The position numbers and the translations under genes were made by a program. The notes beneath the pieces were generated by a model. The model worked only from the letters and a program-made list of their open reading frames with translations, was not told where the DNA came from and searched no databases. A stretch of 64,000 nucleotides of DNA. Origin: Saprospiraceae bacterium (GTDB lineage Bacteria > Bacteroidota > Bacteroidia > Chitinophagales > Saprospiraceae). The stretch covers positions 372,001 to 436,000 of the forward strand of contig JADJPZ010000004.1 in NCBI GenBank assembly GCA_016713025.1, read 5' to 3'. This document shows positions 43,626 to 52,290 of this stretch, piece by piece. The stretch's first letter is position 1. Each line of letters starts with the position of its first letter.

Positions 43626-43808
43626 TTGCTTTGCAACCATTCAGTCACCCTTGAAATGGAGGGGACAAGTTCGTTCTTTGATTACTAGATGTATTATGTT
43701 ACTAAAATCAGTAATTTTCTGCTTAGCACTAATCTTATCTGCCTGTTCATTCAAGTGTGTTTTTTATGTTACTTAATTTATTTTTTAATTTCCGTCATTA
43801 AACATCTA

Positions 43809-43858
43809 AAATTAAATTTGCCATTGGGAGCCAAATGAAAAAAGTTTAAACACTTAAG
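43809..43858. repeat. Copy of the left part of the 6392-6620 element
   Basis: AAATTAAATTTGCCATTGGG and the bases to 43858 match the reverse complement of 6391-6440 at roughly 43 of 50 positions, including GGAGCCAAATG-type and AAAGTTTAAACA segments. Confidence 0.65.
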
Positions 43859-43888
43859 AAGTTTATAAGCTTAATTGCTAAAAATTCA

Positions 43889-43986
43889 ATGTCGTTTAGT
43901 TAAGGAATTTTTCTATGTTTTTACCCTATCTAAATCTTTCCGTTACAAGGGAAAGATTTCATAAAGATGTCTTAACTAAACGACAT
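43889..43986. repeat. 98-bp MITE-like element with 16-bp perfect terminal inverted repeats, copy 1
   Basis: ATGTCGTTTAGTTAAG (43889-43904) is repeated inverted as CTTAACTAAACGACAT (43971-43986). The interior has hairpin segments (CTTTCC-GGAAAG) and no ORF. A second copy in opposite orientation lies at 63439-63536 with about 90% identity. Confidence 0.8.
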
Positions 43987-44033
43987 GGGCTAAAAATTAA
44001 TAAATTACCCAAGTCGAAAACAGTGTTAATACC

Positions 44034-44041
44034 TATATTTG
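44034..44041 (+). promoter_or_regulatory. Candidate -7 box (TATATTTG) of the phosphoesterase gene
   Basis: TATATTTG (44034-44041) overlaps a TTG start codon that the longest reading would use (44039). This suggests a later start, the TTG at 44060, about 18 bases downstream. Confidence 0.5.
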
Positions 44042-44059
44042 CATGAAATAAATCAATAT

Positions 44060-44701
44060 TTGGAAATCGAATTTGCCGGCCATCAGCTCTTACTACTCCA
44101 CCAGAAAGCATTATATTTAGGTGACCTGAAAACATTGATCATTGGTGACTTACACCTTGGGAAAATTGAACATTTCAGGTCTTCGGGGATTGGCATGCCT
44201 GCAAGGGCGGCAATGCATACTTTTTCCCAATTAACAGATCTTATCTCTGAAATATCACCTGAGAAGGTATTGTTTCTCGGAGATTTGTTCCATTCTGTTA
44301 AGAATCATTCGTTTGATTTATTTGATAATGTATTGAATAAATTTCCGGATGTCAGTTTTACCTTGGTTTCAGGCAATCATGATATATTACCGGAAAGTGA
44401 CTATATCTCACTCCGTATGAGTGTTGTTGAAGAATTAATAATAGAGAATTTGTGGTTTACTCATATTCCATCTACAGTGGCTAAAAAATCTATGATCAAT
44501 ATCTCAGGGCATGTACATCCGGGGGTCAGGCTAAAAGGTAAGGCCAAACAATCGGTTTTACTTCCTTGTTTTTTTGTATCCGAATGTTCTATGATATTAC
44601 CGGCATTCGGATATTTTACAGGTCATTCGATAGTCCAACCTACCCACAAATCTCGTATATTTGCCATCGCAGACAAAGAAGTATTTGAAGTGCCATTTTG
44701 A
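44060..44701 (+). CDS. pdeM: Metallophosphoesterase of the PdeM family
   Basis: A calcineurin-like metallophosphoesterase of about 213 residues. Motifs in order: IGDLHLGK (about 28-35), LFLGDLFHS (about 71-79), SGNHD (about 103-107), and GHVHPG (about 149-154), the five-block signature of the family. The N-terminus (HQLLLLHQKALYLGDL) matches the ligase-associated DNA damage response group PdeM. In many bacteria PdeM is encoded with an Lhr helicase and a DNA ligase; here sbcD/sbcC follow instead. No ATG is in frame near the start, so the TTG at 44060 (or 44039) must be used. The ATG at 44043 is out of frame. Confidence 0.85.
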   Translation: MEIEFAGHQLLLLHQKALYLGDLKTLIIGDLHLGKIEHFRSSGIGMPARAAMHTFSQLTDLISEISPEKVLFLGDLFHSVKNHSFDLFDNVLNKFPDVSFTLVSGNHDILPESDYISLRMSVVEELIIENLWFTHIPSTVAKKSMINISGHVHPGVRLKGKAKQSVLLPCFFVSECSMILPAFGYFTGHSIVQPTHKSRIFAIADKEVFEVPF

Positions 44702-44882
44702 GACCGGAACTCAGGAAAGTTTAAGAACTTAAGATATCAGCTGGCCATTATAATAAAAATTTGAAACTTATCTTTGTGAACTCGTCATTGAAAATATTGA
44801 AAATCAAGTAACTATTCCGATATGATTGCATCTCAATTGATTCATACTATACGAGTGTATATTTAAACTTGAAATAGCGTTT

Positions 44883-46103
44883 ATGAAAATAGTACACACA
44901 GCAGACTGGCACATAGGCAAAATATTGCACAGACACGATCTGACAGAAGACATTTCTCTTTTTTTTGATTGGTTGATCCAGTTCTTGAAGGACGAAAAAG
45001 CTGACCTGTTACTTGTTTCTGGAGATGTCTTTGATCTCGCCAATCCTGCCAATAAAGATGTCGCTTTGTACTATAAAACGTTGCTGCGCTTATCAGCGTT
45101 AAGGATAAAAGTGATCATCACAGGTGGGAATCACGATTCGATCAGCCTATTAGAAGCTCCTGCCGGATTACTCAACACTCTTGATATTCATGTCATAGGT
45201 GGTGCCAAAGAAGATATCACTGAAGAAGTCGTACCTTGCTACAACCCCGATGGTAGTGCAGGGTGTGTAGTGTTAGCCGTTCCGTTTTTGAGAGATAAAG
45301 ATTTGCGGGCTTCACTTCCCGCAGATAAGGCATACGATAAAACAAAAATGACCGAAGCAGGTGTCAGACAACATTATGAAAAACTGGTAAATCATTGTAT
45401 AAGTACATATGGTGATGATGTGCCAATCATTGCAATGGGGCACTTGATGATGAAAGGAGCTGTAACATCTGACAGTGAGCGCGAAATTCATATTGGAAAC
45501 CTGGATGGTTTGGTGGTTGATATTGTGCCGGATACGATAGATTATATGGCATTGGGGCATATCCACAAACCACAAAAAGTTCAGAATCTAGCTCATATCA
45601 GATACAGCGGGTCTCCGATTTTCCTTGACTTTTCAGAAAGAAATTATGAAAAAAAAGTTATAGTCCTGGACGTAAATGGTAAAAAAGATGTTCAAATTGT
45701 ATCTTCAAAAATTCCTGTATCGAGAGATATGTTGCGTTTTTCAGGCAATTTGGAGTCGGTCAAAGCTCAACTTACCAATTTTAGAAATGAGAAACAATTA
45801 TGTGCATTTATTGAATTGGATGTTGTCGAAGATAGTTTCAATATATTAAAGGTACAGGAACTTGAAGAATGGAGAGAAAAAACCAATTCAGATACATATA
45901 AAATTCTAAAATCTAGAATTTCATTTCCCGCAGATGGATCAAACACATTAACTAATTCATTTTCATCCATCAATAAATCTATCAACGAATTGTCACCATT
46001 AGACATATTCCGACAAAAGCTGGATGAGAGCAAGATAGATCCTGAAACATCAACTTCACTGACAGAAGCATACATGTTATTACTGGAAGAGTTGAATCAT
46101 TAA
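44883..46103 (+). CDS. sbcD: Exonuclease SbcD (nuclease subunit)
   Basis: The 406-residue protein is the nuclease subunit of SbcCD, which opens hairpins and processes DNA ends. Phosphoesterase motifs in order are TADWHIGK (about 6-13), VSGDVFDLANP (about 43-53), TGGNHDS (about 80-86), MGHLMMKG (about 182-189) and ALGHIHKPQ (about 225-233), followed by the C-terminal capping domain (to about 400). The gene is followed 12 bases later by sbcC, forming the standard operon. It is preceded by a 181-base gap containing nothing else. The start ATG is preceded by an AT-rich leader. Confidence 0.97.
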   Translation: MKIVHTADWHIGKILHRHDLTEDISLFFDWLIQFLKDEKADLLLVSGDVFDLANPANKDVALYYKTLLRLSALRIKVIITGGNHDSISLLEAPAGLLNTLDIHVIGGAKEDITEEVVPCYNPDGSAGCVVLAVPFLRDKDLRASLPADKAYDKTKMTEAGVRQHYEKLVNHCISTYGDDVPIIAMGHLMMKGAVTSDSEREIHIGNLDGLVVDIVPDTIDYMALGHIHKPQKVQNLAHIRYSGSPIFLDFSERNYEKKVIVLDVNGKKDVQIVSSKIPVSRDMLRFSGNLESVKAQLTNFRNEKQLCAFIELDVVEDSFNILKVQELEEWREKTNSDTYKILKSRISFPADGSNTLTNSFSSINKSINELSPLDIFRQKLDESKIDPETSTSLTEAYMLLLEELNH

Positions 46104-46115
46104 TATACTTCATGC

Positions 46116-49100
46116 ATGAAAATCATAAAACTTAGATTCAAGAATATTCACTCCTTTAAAGGAAGTCATGAAGTGGACTTCACTCAACCGCCATTATCCA
46201 ATTCTGGTTTGTTTGCCATCACAGGGTCGACTGGTGCTGGCAAATCTACTATCCTGGATGTGATCACGCTGGCACTTTTTAATCAGATACCAAGATTTGA
46301 CAGTAAAATCACCAATACTGAAATCGAAACTCTGGGCTCTGTCATGACGCATTTTTCGGATGATGCTTATGCAGAAGTCGAATATCAGACAGGCAATGAT
46401 ACCTACAGGTCCACCTGGAAAATATCTAAGACAAGGAATAACACTCTTCGGGAATATGAAATGTTCCTGGCCAATATACAGGATGAAAAATATTTAGATC
46501 TGAAAAAATCTGAAGTACCCAAAAAAAATGAAGAGATCATTGGCCTGAATTATGACCAGTTTATAAGGTCTATCATACTGTCACAAGGCGAATTTGCTAA
46601 ATTTCTAAAAGCCGACAAGGCTGAAAGAACGTTTTTACTTGAGGAAATTACCGGGTCAAAAATCTATAGAGCTTTAGGGAAAGCTGCTTATGAAAAAGCC
46701 AAAATAAAACGTGAAGAAATCAACCAACTCAAGATCAGAAAGGACGCCATACCTATATTGTCAGACGAGCAAATATCCATTAAATCAGCCTTGATAGTCA
46801 CTAATACAAGTATGATTAAAAAGACTGATCTGGAAATACTGTCATGTAAAAATACTCTGAGTCTTTTGGAGAAAAAGTTGCAAATCTCACAAAAGAGGAT
46901 AGATGTAGAAGGGGCTATGACCTTACTTAGGCAAAGGATTTCTGATTTTGAAATGCAGGAAACGCTATTAAAAAAACACCAAAATCTTGACATATTTCGG
47001 AGTGAACTTACACTTTGGAAACACGAAGATCAACTTGCATCCGATAGCCAAAAAGAAATTGAAAACTGCAAAACAGCTGTTGGAACTCAGGAAAAACTGT
47101 TGGGCGAAGCCATACAAAAGATGATGGTTTTTACGAAAGAAGATATCAATGAAGAAAAATTTCTTTCGGAGATGAAAAAATTTGAAAATAAGATCATCCG
47201 TCTGGATGGTGAATTAATGCTTCTGAAAGAAAAAGGAACACTTGCACGCGCTGAACTGAATGAAATCTTAAACAATCCAAATTATGCCAAATATGCAGGG
47301 CCTATCCAACACTTAAAGCAAATAAATGAGCAGTGGGAACTATGCCGAAATCAGCTGTCAAATGTAGTAAATCGAAAGCCATTTTCTGAAAATGATGAAC
47401 AACTCAGATTAAAAATCAGGTCATTGACAGAGGAATTGTCCAGGCAGGAGTCAAAGTTTGTTGCAGTGAAAGCTTACTATCTTGCCATGGAAGAATCAAA
47501 TATCTTACTTAAAAGTAAGGCTAAATTTGCAGACCTGCAACATAGTTTAGCCATAGAAATCGAAAGACTCAATACGGATATTAATATTTTGGTTCCTGAT
47601 ATTGCATCACTTCAAAAAAAGAAAGAAGAACAATTTAAAGTAGCAGCTCTTGATGAACAACGTAAATTGCTGAAAGATGATGAACCCTGCCCTTTGTGCG
47701 GTTCAATCCATCATCCATATGCTGAGGATCAAGTGTATTCAGATTTGGGGAAGACAGAAGCCAGCATATTAGTTCTGCAACAACAACTTGACACATGCAG
47801 AAACGAATTATTGAAACATACCGCAGAACTTTCATCTGTAATTTCAAACATGGGGTCAGCCGAAAAAGAGATGGAATACAAGTCAAGTGTGATTTCTAAA
47901 ATATTGCAGGAATATCCTGACTTTGCCAAATCTGAAAATATATCTGACACTATCGGCAATAGTATATCTCTATTAAAAATGGAAATTAATGCAGTCGAAT
48001 CAGAAATCGAAGCAAGAGCGGCTTTTAATTTTTATGCTCAATGTGATACGAAGCTCGAAACACTGAATGATGCTTCAAAAAAATTTATAGAACTGCATCA
48101 GCAGCGAAACTCATTGTATCAGGGCAGCGATATCAATGGCGATGCAGATGCCATCCAAAATGAATATATATCTGCCAGAGATATCAGTAAAGAATGGAAG
48201 AGTACACTTCAGAATTTGCAAAAGAGTTACAATCTGCATCAGGAGACACAACAAATCAGAGAAAAGCAGCTGTTAATCGATCTGAGTTCATTGGGTTATC
48301 ACGATGTCCGGTCTGCATTGAATGACATACTCAGCGATCAAACATTCAGACAAATCATCTTTGAAAAAGAAAAAATCACAAAGGAAGAAACAGAATTGAA
48401 TAGCACGTTGCTAAATCTGAAAATGGAGTATGATGAACTTAAAATGCCGGAAGATGTCGAAAACAACATACCTGAACTGAAAAGTAAAATCGATTTGATG
48501 CAGGCTGAAAAGGACCAAATTATTCACTCTAATGGTGCTCTAACCAATGAGCTGGAAAACGACGTGAAGTCAAAGTCTTTGATCAGCGAAGTGGAAGATT
48601 TACTGACTGAGAAGAACAAAGATGCTGAAGTATGGTACATTTTGGACAAACTCATAGGGGATGCCACAGGCACAAAGTATGCAAGATTTGCACAGAATCT
48701 CAGTCTGAAACATCTGATTGACCTGGCCAACAGAAGGCTTGTAAAACTAACCGACAGGTACCAATTAGTGTATACTGACATAGAATCAGACTTGACTATC
48801 AGTGACTTATATCAGGGCAATATCAGACGGAGCGTCAAAACACTATCTGGTGGAGAGTCTTTTATCGTTTCTCTGGCACTTGCCCTTAGCCTTGCGGATA
48901 TGGCATCTCAAAATGTAAGACTTGATAGCTTGTTTATTGATGAAGGATTCGGGACTTTAGATGCAGAAACTCTTGAGACTGCCATTGGTACCCTGGAAAC
49001 ACTGCAATCAGAAAGCGACAGGACTATTGGCATTATTTCGCACGTAGAAAGTCTTAAAGAAAGAATTTCAACACAAATAAAGGTTATAAAAAATACCTCA

Positions 49101-49130
49101 GGTTATGCGGAGATTGAGGTGGTAGGGTAG
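46116..49130 (+). CDS. sbcC: Exonuclease SbcC (SMC-like ATPase subunit)
   Basis: The 1004-residue protein holds and activates SbcD. The N-terminal half of the ATPase has Walker A GSTGAGKST (about 36-44), then a long coiled coil interrupted by the zinc hook with CPLCG near residue 526, and a second coiled coil. The C-terminal half has the signature KTLSGGESFIVSLALALSLA (about 910-930) and Walker B SLFIDEGFGTLDAETL (about 948-963). Length and order match the family. The partner sbcD lies directly upstream, and the helicase gene is convergent with only a 5-base gap. Confidence 0.97.
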   Translation: MKIIKLRFKNIHSFKGSHEVDFTQPPLSNSGLFAITGSTGAGKSTILDVITLALFNQIPRFDSKITNTEIETLGSVMTHFSDDAYAEVEYQTGNDTYRSTWKISKTRNNTLREYEMFLANIQDEKYLDLKKSEVPKKNEEIIGLNYDQFIRSIILSQGEFAKFLKADKAERTFLLEEITGSKIYRALGKAAYEKAKIKREEINQLKIRKDAIPILSDEQISIKSALIVTNTSMIKKTDLEILSCKNTLSLLEKKLQISQKRIDVEGAMTLLRQRISDFEMQETLLKKHQNLDIFRSELTLWKHEDQLASDSQKEIENCKTAVGTQEKLLGEAIQKMMVFTKEDINEEKFLSEMKKFENKIIRLDGELMLLKEKGTLARAELNEILNNPNYAKYAGPIQHLKQINEQWELCRNQLSNVVNRKPFSENDEQLRLKIRSLTEELSRQESKFVAVKAYYLAMEESNILLKSKAKFADLQHSLAIEIERLNTDINILVPDIASLQKKKEEQFKVAALDEQRKLLKDDEPCPLCGSIHHPYAEDQVYSDLGKTEASILVLQQQLDTCRNELLKHTAELSSVISNMGSAEKEMEYKSSVISKILQEYPDFAKSENISDTIGNSISLLKMEINAVESEIEARAAFNFYAQCDTKLETLNDASKKFIELHQQRNSLYQGSDINGDADAIQNEYISARDISKEWKSTLQNLQKSYNLHQETQQIREKQLLIDLSSLGYHDVRSALNDILSDQTFRQIIFEKEKITKEETELNSTLLNLKMEYDELKMPEDVENNIPELKSKIDLMQAEKDQIIHSNGALTNELENDVKSKSLISEVEDLLTEKNKDAEVWYILDKLIGDATGTKYARFAQNLSLKHLIDLANRRLVKLTDRYQLVYTDIESDLTISDLYQGNIRRSVKTLSGGESFIVSLALALSLADMASQNVRLDSLFIDEGFGTLDAETLETAIGTLETLQSESDRTIGIISHVESLKERISTQIKVIKNTSGYAEIEVVG

Positions 49131-49135
49131 ATATA

Positions 49136-50491
49136 TCATTTTTTTCCTTTTACCTTTTGTCCTCTTGTTTTAGGTTTTCCGTATTTGACATGCATTTTGT
49201 CTTTATGAGATACCTTGTTATTTTCTTTGGTGTTTTTTTTCTTTTTCTCATGAAAGGCAGACCCGTCTTCTTTTATCCTGGGGAGTTTTCCCAAAATATT
49301 TTTCATGTTGATCTTAGGTAGTTCGGCATCTGTCAGTATATCTGATATAATAAGTCCTTCAGGAAGAGTCAATTTCGGAATTTCAAATTCCATAAATTTT
49401 TCTATTTCATCCAGCATATCTGTTTCAATGTCTCCAATAAAGGATATGGATTCTCCTTTTTTGTCTGCACGACCGGTACGACCAATTCTATGTACATAAT
49501 TCTGCGGCTCATCAGGCAAATCAAAATTGATCACATGCGAAACGTCTTCAATGTCAAGTCCCCTTGCTATGATATCCGTGGCAATCAAAACTCTGAAAGT
49601 GCCGTCATCAAATTTTCTGACTGCATTAAACCTGAAATTCTGGTCTTTATTTGAGTGGATGACACCTGTAGTATCCGGATACAACTTGACAACTCTTTCA
49701 TATAGTTCATCAGCCAATGCCTTGGTTGAAACAAAGATCAGGATTTTGGTCATTTCGGTATTTTCCCTGAGTATGAGCTCGAGTAGGTTGATCTTTGTGT
49801 TGAAATTTGGGACCCGGTAGATTACCTGATTTATATTGGAGAGCGGAGCACCTGATGGAGCAGCTTCTATTTTTTCGGGTGTGTCAAAATATTCGTCGAT
49901 CAACATTTCTACATCTTCGGTGATGGTAGCAGAAAACATTAGATTTTGCCTTTTTTCCGGCAATAAATCCAAAATATGCTCCAATTGAGAACGAAAACCA
50001 AGGGCCAGCATCTCATCTACCTCGTCGATGACTAATTTTTTGATAAGTTTGAAGTTGAGAGTGCCGTGATAGCCCATATCGAGGACTCGTCCCGGAGTAC
50101 CAATAAGAATGTCAACTCCTTCTGCCACTTCAAATGCTTGTGTTTTTAAGTTGGTACCTCCATACACTGCTTTCACCACGATATTCATATACTTACCCAA
50201 CATCCTGGCTTCTTCCATCACTTGTACTGCCAACTCTCGGGTAGGCACAATGATCAAAATACTGGCATGTCGGGTTTTAGTAAAAGTCCAGGATTTAAAA
50301 AGTGGTATAAGGTAAGCAAGGGTTTTTCCTGTACCCGTTTGGGCAATTGCCTGAACATCCCTTCCTGACATGATGGCAGATAAAGCTTTCTTTTGAATTG
50401 TGGTCGGGTGCACCAATCCTTCTTCTTGCAGTGCTTTCCACAAGGGATTAGAGAGGTTCAGGTCATCAAAAGTTATTGTGGTGGAGTTCAT
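49136..50491 (-). CDS. DEAD-box family RNA helicase
   Basis: The 451-residue protein has the Q motif (KALQEEGLVHPTTIQKKAL), motif I AQTGTGKT (about 56-63), Ia PTRELAVQ, motif Ib TPGR, motif II DEVD (about 157-160, a variant of DEAD), motif III SAT and, in the second lobe, motifs IV-VI including HRIGRTGRADKKG. The C-terminus (about 400-451) is Lys-rich, which could contact RNA. Such helicases act in ribosome assembly or RNA decay. The stop codon lies 5 bases from that of sbcC. The CDGSH protein gene overlaps its start by one base. Confidence 0.95.
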   Translation of the reverse strand: MNSTTITFDDLNLSNPLWKALQEEGLVHPTTIQKKALSAIMSGRDVQAIAQTGTGKTLAYLIPLFKSWTFTKTRHASILIIVPTRELAVQVMEEARMLGKYMNIVVKAVYGGTNLKTQAFEVAEGVDILIGTPGRVLDMGYHGTLNFKLIKKLVIDEVDEMLALGFRSQLEHILDLLPEKRQNLMFSATITEDVEMLIDEYFDTPEKIEAAPSGAPLSNINQVIYRVPNFNTKINLLELILRENTEMTKILIFVSTKALADELYERVVKLYPDTTGVIHSNKDQNFRFNAVRKFDDGTFRVLIATDIIARGLDIEDVSHVINFDLPDEPQNYVHRIGRTGRADKKGESISFIGDIETDMLDEIEKFMEFEIPKLTLPEGLIISDILTDAELPKINMKNILGKLPRIKEDGSAFHEKKKKNTKENNKVSHKDKMHVKYGKPKTRGQKVKGKK

Positions 50492-50715
50492 TAAACTTTT
50501 TTAGGTGGCAAATCAAATGCCGTTGATAAGTTTTCAAAACCATTGCGATGGGAGCCATCACAAAAAGGCTTGTTGCCAGAAAGTCCACATCTGCATAGTC
50601 CTAAAGTAGTACGACCCTGGAGACCATATTCATTTCCATTGGCATCCACAATGATAAATTCACCTTCGACCTTAAGGGAACCATTGTTGTTTACTGTTAT
50701 TTTTGTTGCTGACAT
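50491..50715 (-). CDS. CDGSH iron-sulfur domain protein (mitoNEET-like)
   Basis: The 74-residue protein has a single CDGSH domain with the cluster ligands CRCGLSGNKPFCDGSH (about 45-60: C-x-C-x9-C-x3-H), which holds a [2Fe-2S] cluster. The N-terminal half is a beta-strand region typical of small bacterial CDGSH proteins. No membrane segment. It starts 1 base away from the helicase gene's start (shared stop/start), so the two are probably co-transcribed, in the order CDGSH then helicase. Function in bacteria is not well defined; it may be a redox or electron-transfer protein. Confidence 0.93.
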   Translation of the reverse strand: MSATKITVNNNGSLKVEGEFIIVDANGNEYGLQGRTTLGLCRCGLSGNKPFCDGSHRNGFENLSTAFDLPPKKV

Positions 50716-50765
50716 TTTTAATAGGATTACTATTTTCTAAAATATATTACTTCATGTTCTTAGAC

Positions 50766-50801
50766 AAAAAAAGAGACACTTAGTTGCAAAATGTCTCTTT
50801 T
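50766..50801 (-). terminator. Intrinsic terminator of tRNA-Arg
   Basis: On the minus strand AAAAGAGACA (50801-50792) pairs with TGTCTCTTTT (50778-50769), followed by further T residues. It begins at the CCA end of the tRNA. Confidence 0.85.
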
Positions 50802-50875
50802 GGTGGCCTCACCAGGAATCGAACCTGGATCAAGAGTTTAGGAAACTCCTATTCTATCCGTTGAACTATGAGACC
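50801..50875 (-). tRNA. tRNA-Arg (anticodon CCT)
   Basis: Reading the minus strand, the acceptor stem GGTCTCA pairs with TGAGGCC (one G-T wobble), the anticodon loop is TTCCTAA with anticodon CCT for the codon AGG, the T arm contains GGTTCGATTCC, and the discriminator A is followed by an encoded CCA. The cloverleaf folds by eye. Strong terminator downstream. No other tRNA in the window. Confidence 0.93.
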
Positions 50876-51073
50876 AAAAGGATTTTAGTGCTTGTTTAAT
50901 TTTTAAATTAATCCACAATAAGGAAAATTTTATTTTATGAGACAAGACTAAATATTATCTTTAAGGAATAAAATTTGCCGCTTATGGTCAATTGATAAAA
51001 TATTTCCAAAAACCTAAAATAGGTGACAAAGGTATAAAAAATATTTTAAATATGCTAAAACATATAACCTTGG

Positions 51074-51250
51074 TGTGCATAACAAATTGCACAAATACCT
51101 AAATTCCCTCTTTACCCTCAACTGAAGGTACGACCCACGCAAAATTCGTTCAATATTTTGGTACTGGCAATCAATCATCAAATTCAGGTTGCATCACGAC
51201 TATGTCATGGGTGGCCGGTGAGCTAAATAAGGTAACTATTTTGAACTCTG
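51074..51250. repeat. Decayed copy of the 29358-29495 element, then an older degenerate fragment
   Basis: GGTGTGCATAACAAATTGCACAAAT at 51074 matches the rc of the right end of the element at 29358-29495 and continues with weaker similarity to about 51145 (TACCCTC, ACGA, CCCACGCAA). After that, 51188-51255 is about 70% similar to 57980-58053. The 464-base gap 50876-51339 has no gene. Confidence 0.5.
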
Positions 51251-51278
51251 ATTCATAATACACTGATTCTAAAGCAAT

Positions 51279-51297
51279 AAAAATTTAAACATACTCT
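51279..51297. repeat. Copy of the TTTAAACATACTC core
   Basis: AAAAATTTAAACATACTCT, matching the copies at 54156-54174 and, with one change, 6602-6620. It lies immediately before the ribA promoter box. Confidence 0.6.
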
Positions 51298-51309
51298 TTG
51301 CATATTTGT

Positions 51310-51317
51310 TATCTTTG
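51310..51317 (+). promoter_or_regulatory. Candidate -7 box (TATCTTTG) of the ribA gene group
   Basis: TATCTTTGCACC fits TAnnTTTG. It overlaps the 5' part of the longest reading of ribA, which begins at TTG 51298, so the true start is likely downstream. Confidence 0.6.
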
Positions 51318-51339
51318 CACCTTAAATTTTTATTTGATT

Positions 51340-51921
51340 TTGCTATATCGACAAGTCCAGGCTGAATTACCCACAAAATGGGGAAGTTTTATTATATATG
51401 CTTATGCTCAAAACAGGGACGAGCAACAGCCAAATATAGCATTGATCCACAGAGACGTTGATATATCAGGTAGCGTTGCCGTAAGAATCCACTCTGAATG
51501 CATCACAGGTGACCTCTTTGGTTCAAAACGTTGTGATTGCGGCGAGCAATTCGAACACTCCATGAAAATAATCGGTGAAAAAAAAGGTTTAATGATTTAT
51601 CTGAGGCAAGAAGGCAGAGGTATTGGACTTATCAATAAATTGGATGCATACAATCTTCAGGATAGAGGATATGACACTTTTGAAGCCAATGTTCATTTGG
51701 GTTTTGAGCCGGATGAAAGGGATTTTCAAATTGCAATAGAGATATTGAATGACCTGAATATCAAACAGATAGACCTGATTACCAATAATCCTGATAAAAT
51801 TGCAGCTATTGATCGTTCATCAATAAAATTGGTAAGCAGGATTCCTGTCGTCATTCCTTCCAAAACTGAAAATGAACGCTACCTCAAGGTAAAACAAGAT
51901 GTGATGGGACACCTTTTATAA
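51340..51921 (+). CDS. ribA: GTP cyclohydrolase II
   Basis: This enzyme converts GTP to the first riboflavin intermediate (2,5-diamino-6-ribosylamino-4-pyrimidinone 5'-phosphate). The zinc site is GDLFGSKRCDCGEQ (about residues 58-71) and the catalytic motif is YLRQEGRGIGLINK (about 86-99); TNNPDKIAA is near the end. I place the start at TTG 51340 (MLYRQVQAELPTKWGSF, 193 residues), which gives the normal N-terminus and avoids the -7 box at 51310; the longest reading from TTG 51298 adds 14 residues. It is the stand-alone enzyme, not fused to RibB. ribD is at 58717, not adjacent. Confidence 0.92.
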   Translation: MLYRQVQAELPTKWGSFIIYAYAQNRDEQQPNIALIHRDVDISGSVAVRIHSECITGDLFGSKRCDCGEQFEHSMKIIGEKKGLMIYLRQEGRGIGLINKLDAYNLQDRGYDTFEANVHLGFEPDERDFQIAIEILNDLNIKQIDLITNNPDKIAAIDRSSIKLVSRIPVVIPSKTENERYLKVKQDVMGHLL

Positions 51922-51933
51922 TTATTTTAAGCT

Positions 51934-52290
51934 ATGGATGTAGTACAGTTTACAGAATATTGTCTCAGCAAACCAGGAGTGAGTGAGTCATTCCCATTTG
52001 GAGGTGATACATTGGTTTTTAAAGTATCAGATAAAATATTTGCTTTAACAGGAATTGATACCGTTCCATTTAGAGTTAATTTGAAATGTGATCCTGTATG
52101 GGCATTGGAACTCAGAGAGGAGTACGACGAGATTATTCCCGGCTATCACATGAACAAAAAACATTGGAATACAGTCATGATGGAAGGTGGGCTTGAGATT
52201 GCCCTTATCAAAAAACTCATTGACCACTCCTATCATCTTGTGGCAAAGTCACTCCCTAAAAAAGATCAGGAGGCTCTTGGACTGGTATGA
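51934..52290 (+). CDS. MmcQ/YjbR family protein
   Basis: The 118-residue protein has the small alpha/beta fold of the YjbR family (double-wing-like): CLSKPGVSESFPFGGDTLVFKV (about 10-31), then a KCDPVWALELREEY region and HMNKKHWNTV (about 70-80). Some relatives bind DNA, but the role is not established. It follows ribA by 12 bases and overlaps the oxidoreductase gene by 4 bases, so it is part of a five-gene run to 54157. Confidence 0.88.
   Translation: MDVVQFTEYCLSKPGVSESFPFGGDTLVFKVSDKIFALTGIDTVPFRVNLKCDPVWALELREEYDEIIPGYHMNKKHWNTVMMEGGLEIALIKKLIDHSYHLVAKSLPKKDQEALGLV

Noticed and set aside
43588..43776. 62-codon reading after the dipeptidase gene
   Set aside because: No homology, no A-rich leader, and it begins just before a hairpin (43602-43625).
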